The position numbers and the translations under genes were made by a program. Under the pieces are notes generated by a model. That model did no database searches, was not told the DNA's origin, and saw only the letters and a list, made by a program, of their open reading frames with translations. A stretch of DNA of 64,000 bases, taken from NCBI GenBank assembly GCA_030052745.1, contig JANBVO010000019.1, positions 124,001 to 188,000 of the forward strand, read 5' to 3'. The stretch's first letter is position 1. Each line of letters begins with the position of its first letter. This DNA comes from Pleurostoma richardsiae (Eukaryota > Ascomycota > Sordariomycetes > Calosphaeriales > Pleurostomataceae). This document shows positions 20,439 to 31,400 of this stretch, one piece after another.

Positions 20439-21469
20439 ATGCTCTTCCCAAGTGCTCTTGCTGCGCTAGCCATCATGGCAAATCCCGCCGCAGCCGCGAC
20501 GTGGTACTTTCTCCGGTACTACGCTCCGGATGGCGCCAACTTCACCACTTTCTCGGGGGAGATCGTTGTTCCTGATCTCCCCCAAGCCGCCATTTACTAC
20601 CTCTGGCCGGGCCTGCAACCTAGGGACTCATCAGGCGTCTACCAGAATGTCATGAATGGTATCACTGGAACGTGGCATTTTGGCAGTGGCTGGTGCTGCG
20701 GCAATCCTACTCTGTCTTGGGGGAGTCAGTTCGACACGTACGGTAAGTCTAGGCCCTCTTACCTTTAGTCATTTTCACCGAGGTCTCGTCTGCATAAACG
20801 CACACATTGGAGCGACTTCGCCTATGGTGTATGCATGCGGATTTGGATATGGGATTTTATTTTTATGATGATTAGCTGCTGCTAACTACGTCGTGATAAA
20901 GGAGGAGAAACCGTATGGTTCAACAACTTCTTGCTCTCGGATAATTCAGCTTGGAACTCTACCATCGTCCGTGAGGAGGACAATACAGTGATCAAGGATT
21001 CTTTTCCTATTGGTAAGGAGATGCTCTTCAGATCCATACCACGAAACAAACAATTCTAATTGTTCGCCTATCAGCGTACAAATCTTTCAACCAGGCCATA
21101 TTCGCCATCGAGCTGTACGTCGAGTCATAGAAATCGAATTGTTTACTTGAACATTGCTTAACTGGATACAGCTACGATGTCACCTGGGACTTTGGAGCAC
21201 TCGAGTTCAAGAACGTCAAGATTGTACGTGAGGCCGAGGACTGACTATTATCCAACCTTAGTCTACGAGGATGTCTGAGCTAAGCTCAAACACGTATGCT
21301 AACTATGCAATAGATTGCAGAGGGTAGCAGTGACTCGTCGTGGTGCACCAGTGACCCGGAGAATTACAACGATGCTACTGTGTATAGTATTTCCGGAGCC
21401 TCAGCGTCAGTGAGTGACACGACGGTGACTTGCACCTTCGACACCGTCATTCTTGAGAGTCCGGCATAA
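20439..21469 (+). CDS. Small secreted beta-sandwich protein (concanavalin A-like fold suspected)
   Basis: Five exons, 20439-20742, 20902-21012, 21075-21114, 21172-21223 and 21314-21469, give 220 residues. The first 20 or so residues (MLFPSALAALAIMANPAAAA) form a signal peptide. The mature protein has AIYYLWPGLQP, VYQNVMNG, GSGWCCGNPTLSWGSQF, GETVWFNN, AYKSFNQAIFAIELYDVTWD and DSSWCTSDPENYN. I know this pattern from fungal secreted proteins annotated as concanavalin A-like lectin/glucanase relatives. No catalytic acid pair can be assigned. Four cysteines could form two disulphides. All four introns have GTRNGN and YAG or TAG ends and close in frame, with phases 1, 1, 2 and 0. Likely extracellular; the function is unproven. 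Confidence 0.85.
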
Positions 21470-22302
21470 GAGACGATGCGAACATATCGGCCATCGGACT
21501 TCTGAATGAGCACAGATGAGGTTGTTCAGTTTATCGACATACGCCCCTCGGGATGGAAGGGTTAGCAATGGATGAGCCCGAGCAGCTCATGAAATGGAAT
21601 CTGTTCTTTTCGACTTTCTGGCCATATTAGGGTCACAACTCTTGAGCCCCCCTTCCTTATATCAGGCCATGCCTGATGAAATAGCCTTGTACTTCGCTCT
21701 TTTGCCTTTCTTCGCCTCGGCTTTAGTTCTTTCACTCGTTACTACCTCTTCCCTTGAATACTAGCGATGTGCAGCACACTCGTAGTAGATTTCCGTGATT
21801 CTCACTTCCCATCTACAGTGTGTGCTTCTGTGATGACGATCCCCTGACGTCTCTGCCCGAGACGCAAGGGCCAGTAATCCGCGACAACTTATACGCATTG
21901 GTATCAAGGGCACATGTACTCCTTAGTTCAAGATAGCCAGATCTCAGCAACACGAACCATTTCGTTTGGCTACATGCTAAACTACATGCAATATACCCTT
22001 AAGCATTACAATTAGTGCGGCTCATGCAATAAAAGGGGGACTGTCAGCCACGGTGAGGTAAAGGGGTTCATCGACAGGTAGCCGGTCAGTAGGAGACTTG
22101 GGGAGCTAGTTTGACGCACGGTATGATCCGGGGATATATCTAGGGCGGAAGGCGATTTTGCTAACTAGTGACTGTAGCATGAATGACTGACATTTCCTCG
22201 AATGTGTCTGCTGGACGCGAGTGGAGGCGAGTCTTTATGTGTTATGGTCTCTCATGCTACTTCCAATAGCTGAGCATTATCGGTCCCGACCTCCTAAATT
22301 TC
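21470..22302. other. Convergent intergenic region
   Basis: An 833-bp stretch between the 3' ends of the secreted-protein gene and the aldo-keto reductase. I see no gene; open frames are short and without pattern. Confidence 0.55.
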
Positions 22303-23481
22303 CTACCAGTGGTACGGGATCGCGTCGTCGCCAACCTCCTTGTGCAACTGTTCGAAAGCATCAACGACTGCCTGCGGCAGCGGCCCGGCCTCAACCATAT
22401 CCATGTTGCTGTTCAGCTGAACCGGGCTTGACGCACCAATGATCACGGCGTCTCCGAAGTCAGCGGCCAGCTTGCTGTGGTAGACAGTCCACCTCAGCGC
22501 CGCGGCATGGCCCCCGATCCCGTGCTCGGCAGCGAGATTTATCACGCGGTCCGTCGCAGCTTCGATGGCAGGCTTGAGGTATAGAGCACCGTAAAACTTG
22601 CCCAGGTTGTGCTGTGAGACGCAGTTAGGATACTAGCGCACCGACACAGGAGGACCTAGCTTGTGAAGCGACGTACAGAAGGATCGAAGCGGCCGCCTGG
22701 TTGGACGTGCTTATAGTTGCCAGCGAAGAAGCCCGCGCCAGCGGGACTGGATGGCCGAGAGATCTCAAATTAGCCATCGTTTTCTCGTCTTGGCAAATGG
22801 GCCCTCAAACTAGACGGGGGTCTCCTTACCTCCAGGCATAGAAGGCAATGCTATGCTTCCGCAGCAGCGGGAACAGCTCCTTCTCCGCGCCCCTGACGAT
22901 GGGGTTGTACTGTCCCTCATACACCGTTGGCTTGACGAACCCGCGCGCCTCGCAGATCTGCAGGATCTCCTCTACCTCCGACGCCGGGTAGTTCGAGAGC
23001 CCAAACCGCTTGAATTTGCCCTCGCGGTACGCCTTGTCCATCGCCTCACACGTCTCCTCGAACGGCGTCGTCCGCTCCGGCTGGTGCAGGTACTCGATGT
23101 CGACCTGCTTGAGCTTCAGCGCCGCAAGGGAGTCGTCGATACTCTTGGCGATCTGCGCCTTCGAGTGGTTCCCAGGCTCGCGCGAGGCCACCTTGGTGGA
23201 GACGGCAAAGCGCTCTCCAGCTCCGGCGGCGCCGAGCCGCGGCTCGCAGGTCCCGGGCGCGTGTGGGGAGTAGTATCGGGCGCTGTCGATCTCGGTGTAT
23301 CCCCGCTGGGCGAAGGCGTCGAGAATGGCGGTCACTTCGGCTGGCGTGTCGAAGCGGGCCATGGTGTCGACGGACTTGTCTCCCACCTGTTGGCCTTAGC
23401 ATCGGCGTAGTCAACGAAGCCTCTTGGTATACGTACATTTCCGGTGCCAAAGACGATCTTAAGGGGCGACTTGCTAGGCAT
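22303..23481 (-). CDS. Aldo-keto reductase, AKR7 (aflatoxin aldehyde reductase) type
   Basis: An NADPH-dependent carbonyl reductase. Four exons, 23481-23437, 23386-22830, 22746-22677 and 22611-22303, give 326 residues, the usual AKR7 size. The catalytic tetrad is D49 and Y54 in EIDSARYY, K80 in AVSTKVAS and H116 in DIEYLHQPER. Further features are FKRFGLSNYPASEVEEILQI, YNPIVRGAEKELFPLLRKH, WSPAGAGFFAGNYKHVQPGG (spanning an intron) and NLGKFYGALYLKP. There is no targeting signal, so it is probably cytosolic. Introns of 50, 83 and 65 nt all have consensus ends and preserve frame. The start MPSKSPLKIVFGTGN is set by the first short exon. The natural substrate is unknown. It neighbours a decayed cluster-type membrane-protein gene, so it may be a survivor of a specialised-metabolism locus. 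Confidence 0.9.
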
Positions 23482-24485
23482 CGTGATGTTCGTGGGCTCG
23501 AAGATGGTGCGCAGAGTGAGTTGTCGGAAGAAATTTCAAACTGAGCAGCCAGTGGTAGGTATCTAGATTGACAATTGACGTGAAGATGGGTAAAGTAATC
23601 TCAGAAGCGGCTCTCTTCACTGATCAACACGAGGAGATCATATCTGTTTGCGCAGAGTCACTCCTTCCCTTCCCGCCCGGACGCCTCCGTATTTATTACC
23701 TCCATGACTTCTTGCTTCGCTCCGGCCGGCCGACTAATACTCCGTTGGAACCGTGACTCGGAGAACAAGATTAGCAAAAGTGCCTCCCGAAGTCCGGATC
23801 GGACTCCGAATTTCTGAGTGGTTGAGATGATAGCTCAAGATGTTCTGTGCGCTCCCAGTCACGGAACCGGCTAGCAGGCCCCCGATCAGTAATCCGTCCA
23901 CCTACCCCTAGGGTTTGCCTTGACCATGAGCAACACGCAGAGAACTGTAAATCAAGTCCGCACGCGGATATCATGTCATGTCTATGTCCTCGGATCCGAT
24001 GTTGTCACTCTATATCACATTTCCAACACCTGCATCCTTATTTGTCATCCCTCATATGATACCAAACGCATGGAACGCGGCAGTCCGAAGGGAGGCTGCC
24101 AATTGTTAAGCACTTTTAAGGGATTATTTTTATCTCATTTTGCACCAGGTAGTGATACCATTCGGTGGATTAAATCCTGACCTAGGGGAGTGTTGACGGT
24201 GGTTCTGCTGATAAACCATCATGATGTCGGAGAAAGGGGGTCCTCACTCTTCAGCAATGGTGCTGTTAAAAGGCCATGATACTTAACTATACATAGCAAA
24301 TACCGAGGCAGCCCCGAATGATTAGTTGAGTGACCTTTTACATGTAAGAGCACAATGCACTGGGAGCGTCTAGGCAGGGCCCATGTAGGTGACATACACA
24401 CGTTACGTTCAAGTGAACGGGACAACGTGTGCAGAAATCACTTATACAACATCCCTATGTGGTGGCCTGAACATGCTCCTTCCTA
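23482..24485. other. Intergenic region upstream of the aldo-keto reductase
   Basis: A stretch of about 1 kb. It should contain the promoter of the reductase. I see nothing else of substance; short frames lack family patterns and the composition becomes AT-richer near 24100-24300. Confidence 0.5.
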
Positions 24486-25757
24486 GGAGGGCCTCATCAC
24501 GGCGGTGCAGCAGCTGAATCAACGCACCCGCCGGCCCAGCGATGATCGTCCAGCGACAGATATCCCACCCCAGGGCCACAGACCGCGTTCACGTCCAGCG
24601 GTATCTACCGGGTTCCAAGACGAGACACAGGGCGACTGCTCATATAAGAACCGCCGCAGAGCCGACATACTAGTCATACAGCAAGAAGCGGTGCATCTCC
24701 GCTGCCATGGACGTCATCGGCCTCCGCGAGAGGAACGGCCCCGGTCAGAAGACATTGCCGAACGCCAGCACTACCGCTGTGCCTTCTGGAAAGACGCCCG
24801 GGCAGATCCGAGCTGCGGCGAGGATAGCAAAGGTGCCGAGCTGCGCACCGCTGCGACACCAAATGCGAAACCATACACGCGCGACAGGGCCTTGCTGTCT
24901 CGGTGTCTTGTCTCGGGGAGTGCCGCCGATGACGGCAGCGGCTCGGACTCTCGAGACCGGAGGAAGCGGGACACTAGGTACTGCATTCCGACGACGTAGT
25001 GCGGGAACCCTTGCCAGATGGCGCAGAGCCACTGGCGGAGGCTCCTGGACGAGAAGGGGTAGGCAAACAGGAACGACAGCAGCCCGTAACCCAGACTAAA
25101 GGGAGGGACAACAGCCCTAAGGTTCAGGGGCATGACGCTGCGGGGTCTGATGGCTTCAACGTCGCTTGTGGCCGCGGGAGAGGTGAGGAGGTGAAAGCAG
25201 CAGTAGACGGGCATCGTCCTGGCGTACCCGATCATCTGCATCAGGTAGCCCCAGAGGTCAGAATTGTGATTCGAGATGCCATCCTGTCAGTGGGACAAAG
25301 CGCAAGCCCATGCCACGAGGATGGCTTCTCAGTGGTAAAAAGATGTTGCTCTTGTTGCCGGCCCTGAGGCTCTCGACCATCATGACCGCGAACACAGGCA
25401 CTAGCTGGCCGCCGAACTGCACAGCATACAGAGACAGCTGCGGCGTCGAGCCGTCGACTACGTTCGCGAACATGATGTTGGCTAGCGCTATGAGCGTGTC
25501 AAGAAGCTGCTGGCCAGTGTACAGGGTCAGAAGAGGCCTCTCAGACAAAGGGAGGAGGGCCGTCCCCTCGGGAGCACTGGGCATGGCCTTGGCGACGTCG
25601 ACATAGCCGCTCCGGTAGACCTGCCCGAACATGCTGTTGACGCCGAAGGCCAGCGTAGGTGCCAACATCGACACCGCTCGCTGTCGGTTCGCGCTTCTGA
25701 GAGTTGAGCTTCCATGCCCTTTGGCCATGAGGCTTCTGGTGTGGAAAATGAGTCCAA
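24486..25757 (-). pseudogene. Decayed polytopic membrane protein of the type found in fungal gene clusters
   Basis: Family-like segments occur in order but in different frames. They are MLAPTLAFGVNSMFGQVYRS, LLTLYTGQQLLDTLIALANI, LYAVQFGGQLVPVFAVMMVE, LWGYLMQMIGYARTMPVYCC, YGLLSFLFAYPFSSRSLRQW, RVYGFAFGV, TFAILAAARICPGVFPEGTA, MTSMAAEMHRFLLYD, and near the end WTIIAGPAGALIQLLHRRDE. Together they would make about 400 residues with several membrane helices. The pieces are separated by at least three frame changes and by stops, including TAG where this family has Gln (after LLYD) and TGA where it has Trp, both C-to-T type changes. I know the family only as uncharacterised integral membrane proteins in fungal metabolite loci. 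No intron set restores the frame, so I call it a pseudogene. Confidence 0.7.
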
Positions 25758-26561
25758 GAACGTCGTTCTTCCGACCGACTTAGTCTCACTGTCAGTTCTC
25801 AGCTAGCCAACGCTGCGGTTTGCGCCATTATATATTACCCGGACGGTCAGGCAAATAACACATGCTGTCTGCCTGGAGAACTGCCGCTCCGCGGCACGGC
25901 GTTCCATTGCGTAACTCGAGGGATTTACGTTTGACAGGACTCGGCTTGCTCAGATCAGAACCTTGCTGTGATGGGACGCTGGGGAAGAGTTACATATGTG
26001 AAGAAACCCTGTTCTGGAGAGGAGCTGGAGCGTCATTGCAAGGCGAGACCCAACTTATCTGGTCCCTATATCGGGTATTGAGTGTCACCCAGCGTTGGAC
26101 TGGTGAGTCTTCTACGTCAAGTACAACAGGACGTTGCGCATATTTATGAGCTGGGGGCTTTTTATGAAGTTGATATATTTCTTTCATTCATATCGCGTAG
26201 CGGGAGGCGCCACTATCTATCCAACCAGGCAGTGCACCGCGCCATGTAACGTGCAAGCAATTCCAATCCCATTTCCCATTTCCCATCCCTGAAATATCCC
26301 ACTTGACCTAGCTCTCTCAACTTCCTTCGCTCGTCCGTTCAACCACCTGAGCGGCCCTTCGTCATCATCAACAAGAGAAAAAGAGAGGTAATAGCAGAGT
26401 AGGATCAAACCCGGCAGATTCTTCTGCCTGAAACTAATGACAGAACGCACCCAACGCCGATGGAATCAAGGCGCAAGCCAAACTAAAGGTATTCTTTGGA
26501 TCCATATGCACAGAGAAGAGGAATGCAAAGCATCGCGTGAGGACAGAGATCATCAACTGAC
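25758..26561. other. Intergenic region
   Basis: An 804-bp stretch between the decayed membrane-protein gene and the 3' end of the bZIP gene. GCATATTTATGAG near 26137 is AT-rich, and a repeated ATTTCCCATTTCCCATCCC lies at about 26270-26288. No coding pattern is seen. Confidence 0.5.
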
Positions 26562-28451
26562 TTATAAGTCCACTGTCAACGACTCTAGTCTCGCACACAC
26601 CGCTTCTAAGCTCGCGCTGATGCGCTGCACGCGGGCCATCGCAATTACGGCCGCGGCCTCCTCTTCGGAGGCGTCGACGAGCTCATACCGGGCCAGGACC
26701 TTCTCAGGCTCGATGCCTCCGAAGATGTCGACGTGCGAGAAACCATCGACGTCAAGCTCCACTGGCTCTTCGGCCTCCATCTCGACGGAAGAAGGGGCGG
26801 GAGAGTCATGGTACAGCGCAAAGTCAGGGTCGTTCTCGAAGGCCTCGTCAACGACCACAGCGATCTCGGGGGCGATCGGCTTCTCTGCTTCGACAGGGGC
26901 AGGCCGCTCGATGACGGGCATCTCGACCTTCTCATCTTCCGAGTCAAACCGGCCAACAAAGTTGGAGGACTTGCCGGAGAGTACGGACGCGTCGATGGTA
27001 TCAGGCGTGTCAAGGACGGCGTTGTAGACCTGTGGAGTGAAGGTGTATGGCTCAGCACTAGGCAGACCGTCCATGCTGAGGGCGGAGAAGTCCAGATGGT
27101 GCTCGGGGATCATGGCCACGCCAATCTGTTGCTGCTGGATCTGCTGCTGCGCAGCGTAGGGGTTGACGTCCTTAGGAACCTGGCGCTGCTGCTCCTGGGG
27201 CCTTTGTTGCTCGAGCTGAGGCTGCTGCTGCTGTTGCTGCTGCTGCGGCTGAGACTGAGGCACCATTGACGGGTTGGCACTCAGGCGGTCGAGAAAGTCC
27301 GAGAAGGAAGGAGAGGACAGCAGCATGCGCGTCAGGTCGGACAGGCGCTTGTTCTCCTCAATGAGGGCGCGGTTCTGGGCCCGAAGGTCGCCGTTCTCTG
27401 TGACCTTGTTTGCAATCTCAGCCTCGAGCTGGGTGATGTACTCTGTGATGCGTTAGCAAATGACGTTCACGTCGTTGGGAATGCGAGCATTGGGGAGCTT
27501 ACCCTTTCTCCTTGAGCGGAAGGCACGGGCGGAAACCTTGTTCCGCAGCTGGCGGCGTTCCTTGCTGGAGAGCTTCTTGCCCTCCTCACTGGCCAACAGC
27601 CTCTCGTCCTCGTCCATGTCATCCTCATCCTTCTTCGGACGCGGCAGGTGGAGCAGCGGACCATTGCCGTTCGAACCCGGCTCGGATGACGTGGACTTGG
27701 CACGCATGGAGTTGAGCAGCTGGGTGATCTTCTGCTCAACGATCGGGTCGGTCGGCTGGGCGCTCTTCTGCCTCTGCTGCCTGACCTGAGTCTGCCTCTG
27801 CTGCTGCTGCTGCTGGATAATCTGCTGTTGCTGACGCTGTTGTGCCTGGGCCTTGGCAAGCGCTGCCTGCTGGTGCATACCGGGCCACAGCCGGCCGACG
27901 TTGCCGGCCTGGGTAGGAAGCACAGGGGTCGTAGCCTCCTGGCCACCAATGGCGTTGGGGTTGATGGTCGTCTCCGGGAAGAAGAAGCTAGGCTCCGCTG
28001 CAGGCGAGTCAAAGTCCATATCGATGTCCGACGCACCCATCGTGTTCTGGGATGGGGAGGTGTTGAAGTCGAAGGCGTCGTTCGAGTTGTCCAGGCCCAG
28101 ATATGTGTCGATGTTGAAGCTAGAGTAGCCAGTGATCTGAGCGTTGCTCTGGTTGACCGCCAGGGTGTTGGCCAGGGCGCCTGGGACGATGCCGGTCTGC
28201 TGCTTGTACAGATCGTACTGATGGCTCGGGCCGCTCATAGGCTGGTTGGTCGATAGCAGCGTCGCTGGCGTCGAGGTAGTGACCGGAGTCGGCCGGGTGT
28301 AGGGGGCCTTGCCAGCTGCCGGAGACAAGGCGGGCGATTGATAGGCGTTGTTGTTGTCGTACTCGGAGAAGTCGATGAAGGAGTCGATGGGAGGATCCAT
28401 CATGCCAGGCTGTGATGCAGCCGGGCTGGTAGACATGGAGTTGCTGGACAT
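26562..28451 (-). CDS. bZIP transcription factor (MeaB/MBZ1-like)
   Basis: A nuclear DNA-binding regulator. Two exons, 28451-27503 and 27442-26562, give 609 residues. The first 300 residues are disordered and Gln-rich. The basic region SKERRQLRNKVSARAFRSRR ends at the intron. The zipper follows as EYITQLEAEIANKVTENGD with heptad positions L322, K329, L336, L343 and L350. A conserved motif LTRMLLSSPSFSDFLDRLS comes next, then a polyglutamine stretch and an acidic C-terminus with EPEKVLARYELVDASEEEAA. The basic region and the LLSSPSFS motif match fungal bZIPs named MeaB (nitrogen repression) or MBZ1 (wall integrity, virulence); which of these is the orthologue I cannot decide. The single intron splits the basic region from the zipper. 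The upstream region is exceptionally long and gene-free. Confidence 0.92.
27443..27502 (-). other. bZIP gene intron (60 nt)
   Basis: The 5' site is GTAAGC after AGAAAGG and the 3' site is CATCACAG before AGTACATC. It divides the codon of the Glu that begins EYITQLE, and the frame closes exactly. Confidence 0.9.
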
Positions 28452-31400
28452 GCCGAGTCGGGTAGGTCCTGCCTCTTTCTCCTCTTCCTTTTCTTCCTCC
28501 TTGCGGGCGTCTCTTTCTTGCTATGCCTCGTCACGATACTGTCGAGGTCGGAAGTCCGGCGACGATTGATGACTGATTTGTTCCGATCGATCACGGCCGT
28601 CTAGGTGTGAGCGAGAGACCGATTGAGTGAACTCAGGTTACGCTGATTGACGGGAGTGACGGTCTGGATAGGATGGATGGATTAGATGAGAGAGGGCGAC
28701 GATTCGAAAGAGCGAAAGGACGGCGATATGAGTTTGTTGACGGTTGTTGGTGCTGTGTGGGAGAGAGACAGGAGAAGAGGCAAGTAAAGTCAGAGACAAG
28801 CGACAGAGTGGAAGGAACGGGGGCCAGTTTTCTCCTTCTGGGTGCCTGGCGCCTGCTGCGGTGGGCGGAGCAGGCTTTGGGCCGGCGGGCGTCCAGGAAG
28901 GGAAGGACCCACCAGGGCCAAATGCGGGCTGACAGGGATGCCGGGGTCGGCGCTCGCGGGCTTGGGAAGGCAGGAGGGGAGGGGACGCGTAAGCCTCTCC
29001 TGCGAGCGTCACCTCACCCGCCCGGGGAGGTACGTACTCTGGCACTCCATACTGCAGCTGGGTAGTAGGTACGTACCTCGGGCTCTCCCCACTTTCTCGA
29101 TATGGAGCGAGAGCGAGGCTTCTGCGCCAATCAGATCGGCTGAGAGCAGCAAATGCTGTCCTTACGTCTCTTTCTTCCGTCCCAATTCCTGCACTCGCTG
29201 CTGACTGGAGAGGAGCTTACGAAACAGAGGTATAGAGTACCTAATCAATTCACAGCTTTACGTGAAAGCACAGAGTACGGAGTACCATGCACAGTAACAG
29301 TAGCGTATTGTCGTGCGCCCGTTGCTGCTCCCTCCCTCGCTGCTTCCTTTCCCTTCCCACTGCTTCCCTCCTCACGGCGTCTCGTCCCTGGCCAATCAAC
29401 TGGACCGTGTCCGGTCTGTCGTCTCGGCTTGGAGTCTGGACTTGTCCTTCCTCCCTTCCCCTTGGCCTTCAGGCGCTCCTGCCCTCCCAGCCAGTCCAAC
29501 CTGGAACTTCACACCTCACGCAGGCGGCGTAACGGGGTACGTACCGTGCCAACCGCGGAGACTTGGCAAGGTACCTCCAGCCCGGCTGTGCAACTGCTGT
29601 GCCTGCGTTGTACCTTTCCTCTCACCCTGCGGCCTGAGGATGACGACGCCCGCCGACGCCAGCTGCCCTTTTGGGCTTTGCGAGAACGAGCTGTCGAAGC
29701 CTCTGAATCCTGCGAAGCACGACGATGTCACGATTGTCGACTCAGCAGCCCTCGTGCCCTCGTGTCCGCGCTGTCACTGATTAGATGCGGCGCCCAGATG
29801 AGGGGAAAAGAAGGTTAAATCCAACCTAAACAGGCCGTTGCACGACGAAGCAGGCGACGACAACCTGACGACGACTGCAGCTAGACGATGCGCGATATCT
29901 CTGTTCTCTACTCTAAATCACTACTGCCGCTGACGACTCGATCGTGGTGATGGAATCTCAACCGGTTACCTGTTGCGCCAGAGGCCTTGGGAGGCCGGCC
30001 GGTCGGGCGGTGAGCAGTGGCCGGGTCGGTCCCGGCTCTCCGAAGCCAGCCTGGTCTTACTCTAGGAAAGGCTGATCTCAAGGATGGCCACTGTGAAAAC
30101 AGCACACAGAAACAGAAAACAAACGTGCACATCAGCTTGGTGATCCCGAGCCGAGGGTCCCGCGTCCCCTGCCGGGTGCTCCCCGGCCTCGCCGTCTCCT
30201 CGTGGCACCGAGATGGTTTGCTGTACCGAGAACCTCTTGTCACCAGTTATCGCCGCTGATCCCGTGTTGCTGTGGCAGTGTGGGTGCTCGCGTTGCCAAT
30301 GAAAAGTTCCGATTTGCGGCTGCACAGCCGTGACGGCTCAGCAAATCGAATGGCGGATCTACACAGTAATGTATAACCGATTTGATCGAGAACACAGTGT
30401 CACGACCGGCATTCAATCCCGACTCCGAAGTCCGTCCTATCCTATTCACACTTCACGTCAACTCAACTCCGCTCTCCGTTGAATCGAAGATCGACGGCTA
30501 GAGCAGTAACAGCAGCGACAACGCGAGCTGCGCAGTAGTTATTACCAGAGAAACCGGACGTGAAATTATCAACTCTTTCGGCCTCATCTCATGCATCATC
30601 ACCAGCCCTACCGGCGAACACGCGTAACTGCTACACTACAGCCCATTCCGCTACTAGTGTAGAGGGTGTTTATTTGCACAGCCTCCGCCATCATCTCACG
30701 TCCCACACGGGAGTCGGGCATTGGCGGCGGACCTCGAGAAACAAAACACCCTCCAGCCGGTCGCAAGGCAAACCATGAATTATTCCCGTAATTCTGCTGA
30801 AAAGCGAGGAAGTCGTCGTCAGTGAGCAAACAATTTCTTCTCGTGCTGAATCATGCGAAGAATGCTCCGTAGCGGCAAGTCCGCTTCGAGAAGATACATC
30901 CGAGCCCTTTTCTCGGTGCGCCGGTGCTCCCAGTGTGCATCTGTCGCCACCGGAAAATTCCGTGGACCGTGGCGGCCTCCGAATGGATGGACGGAGGTCG
31001 GTCGTCCTGAAACACCGCCCACCCTGGCCCCACCGTTGTCCGAGGGCGCTGGGATCTGCCGCCGTCCGTTCGTGGTGGTGGCCCCTTTGGGGGCCCTTTG
31101 GCCCCTTTCCTCGCCTTGCTTGCCTCGATCTCTGCCTTGATCTTCAGGCCCGATCGAGTCATACAAAAATAGAACAGCTCTTGCAGCTACGGGGTACCGT
31201 ACCAAAGCAGCAATACATGCGAAACTTGCTCAAACCGTCCAGACAGTCTCTGCTCTCTTTGTTTGTCTGCTGAGGCCGTTTCATCACGTCAAGCACGTCA
31301 GGCACGTCTCCTCCTCGCAAGGCGGACCCACTGAGGGCCTCTCAAGCTTTTTTTTCTGCGACACCGAGTTTTCTGGCCATGATGAATCCCTCACCGGCCT

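Noticed and set aside
27060-27300. CAG/CTG-rich tract considered as a disease-type trinucleotide repeat
   Set aside because: It is the interrupted polyglutamine coding stretch of the bZIP protein and is ordinary for such regulators.
29153-29818. 221-codon open frame in the gene-free interval
   Set aside because: No family pattern, Ser/Pro/Arg-rich from a CT-rich promoter-like stretch. I cannot support it as a gene without transcript data.
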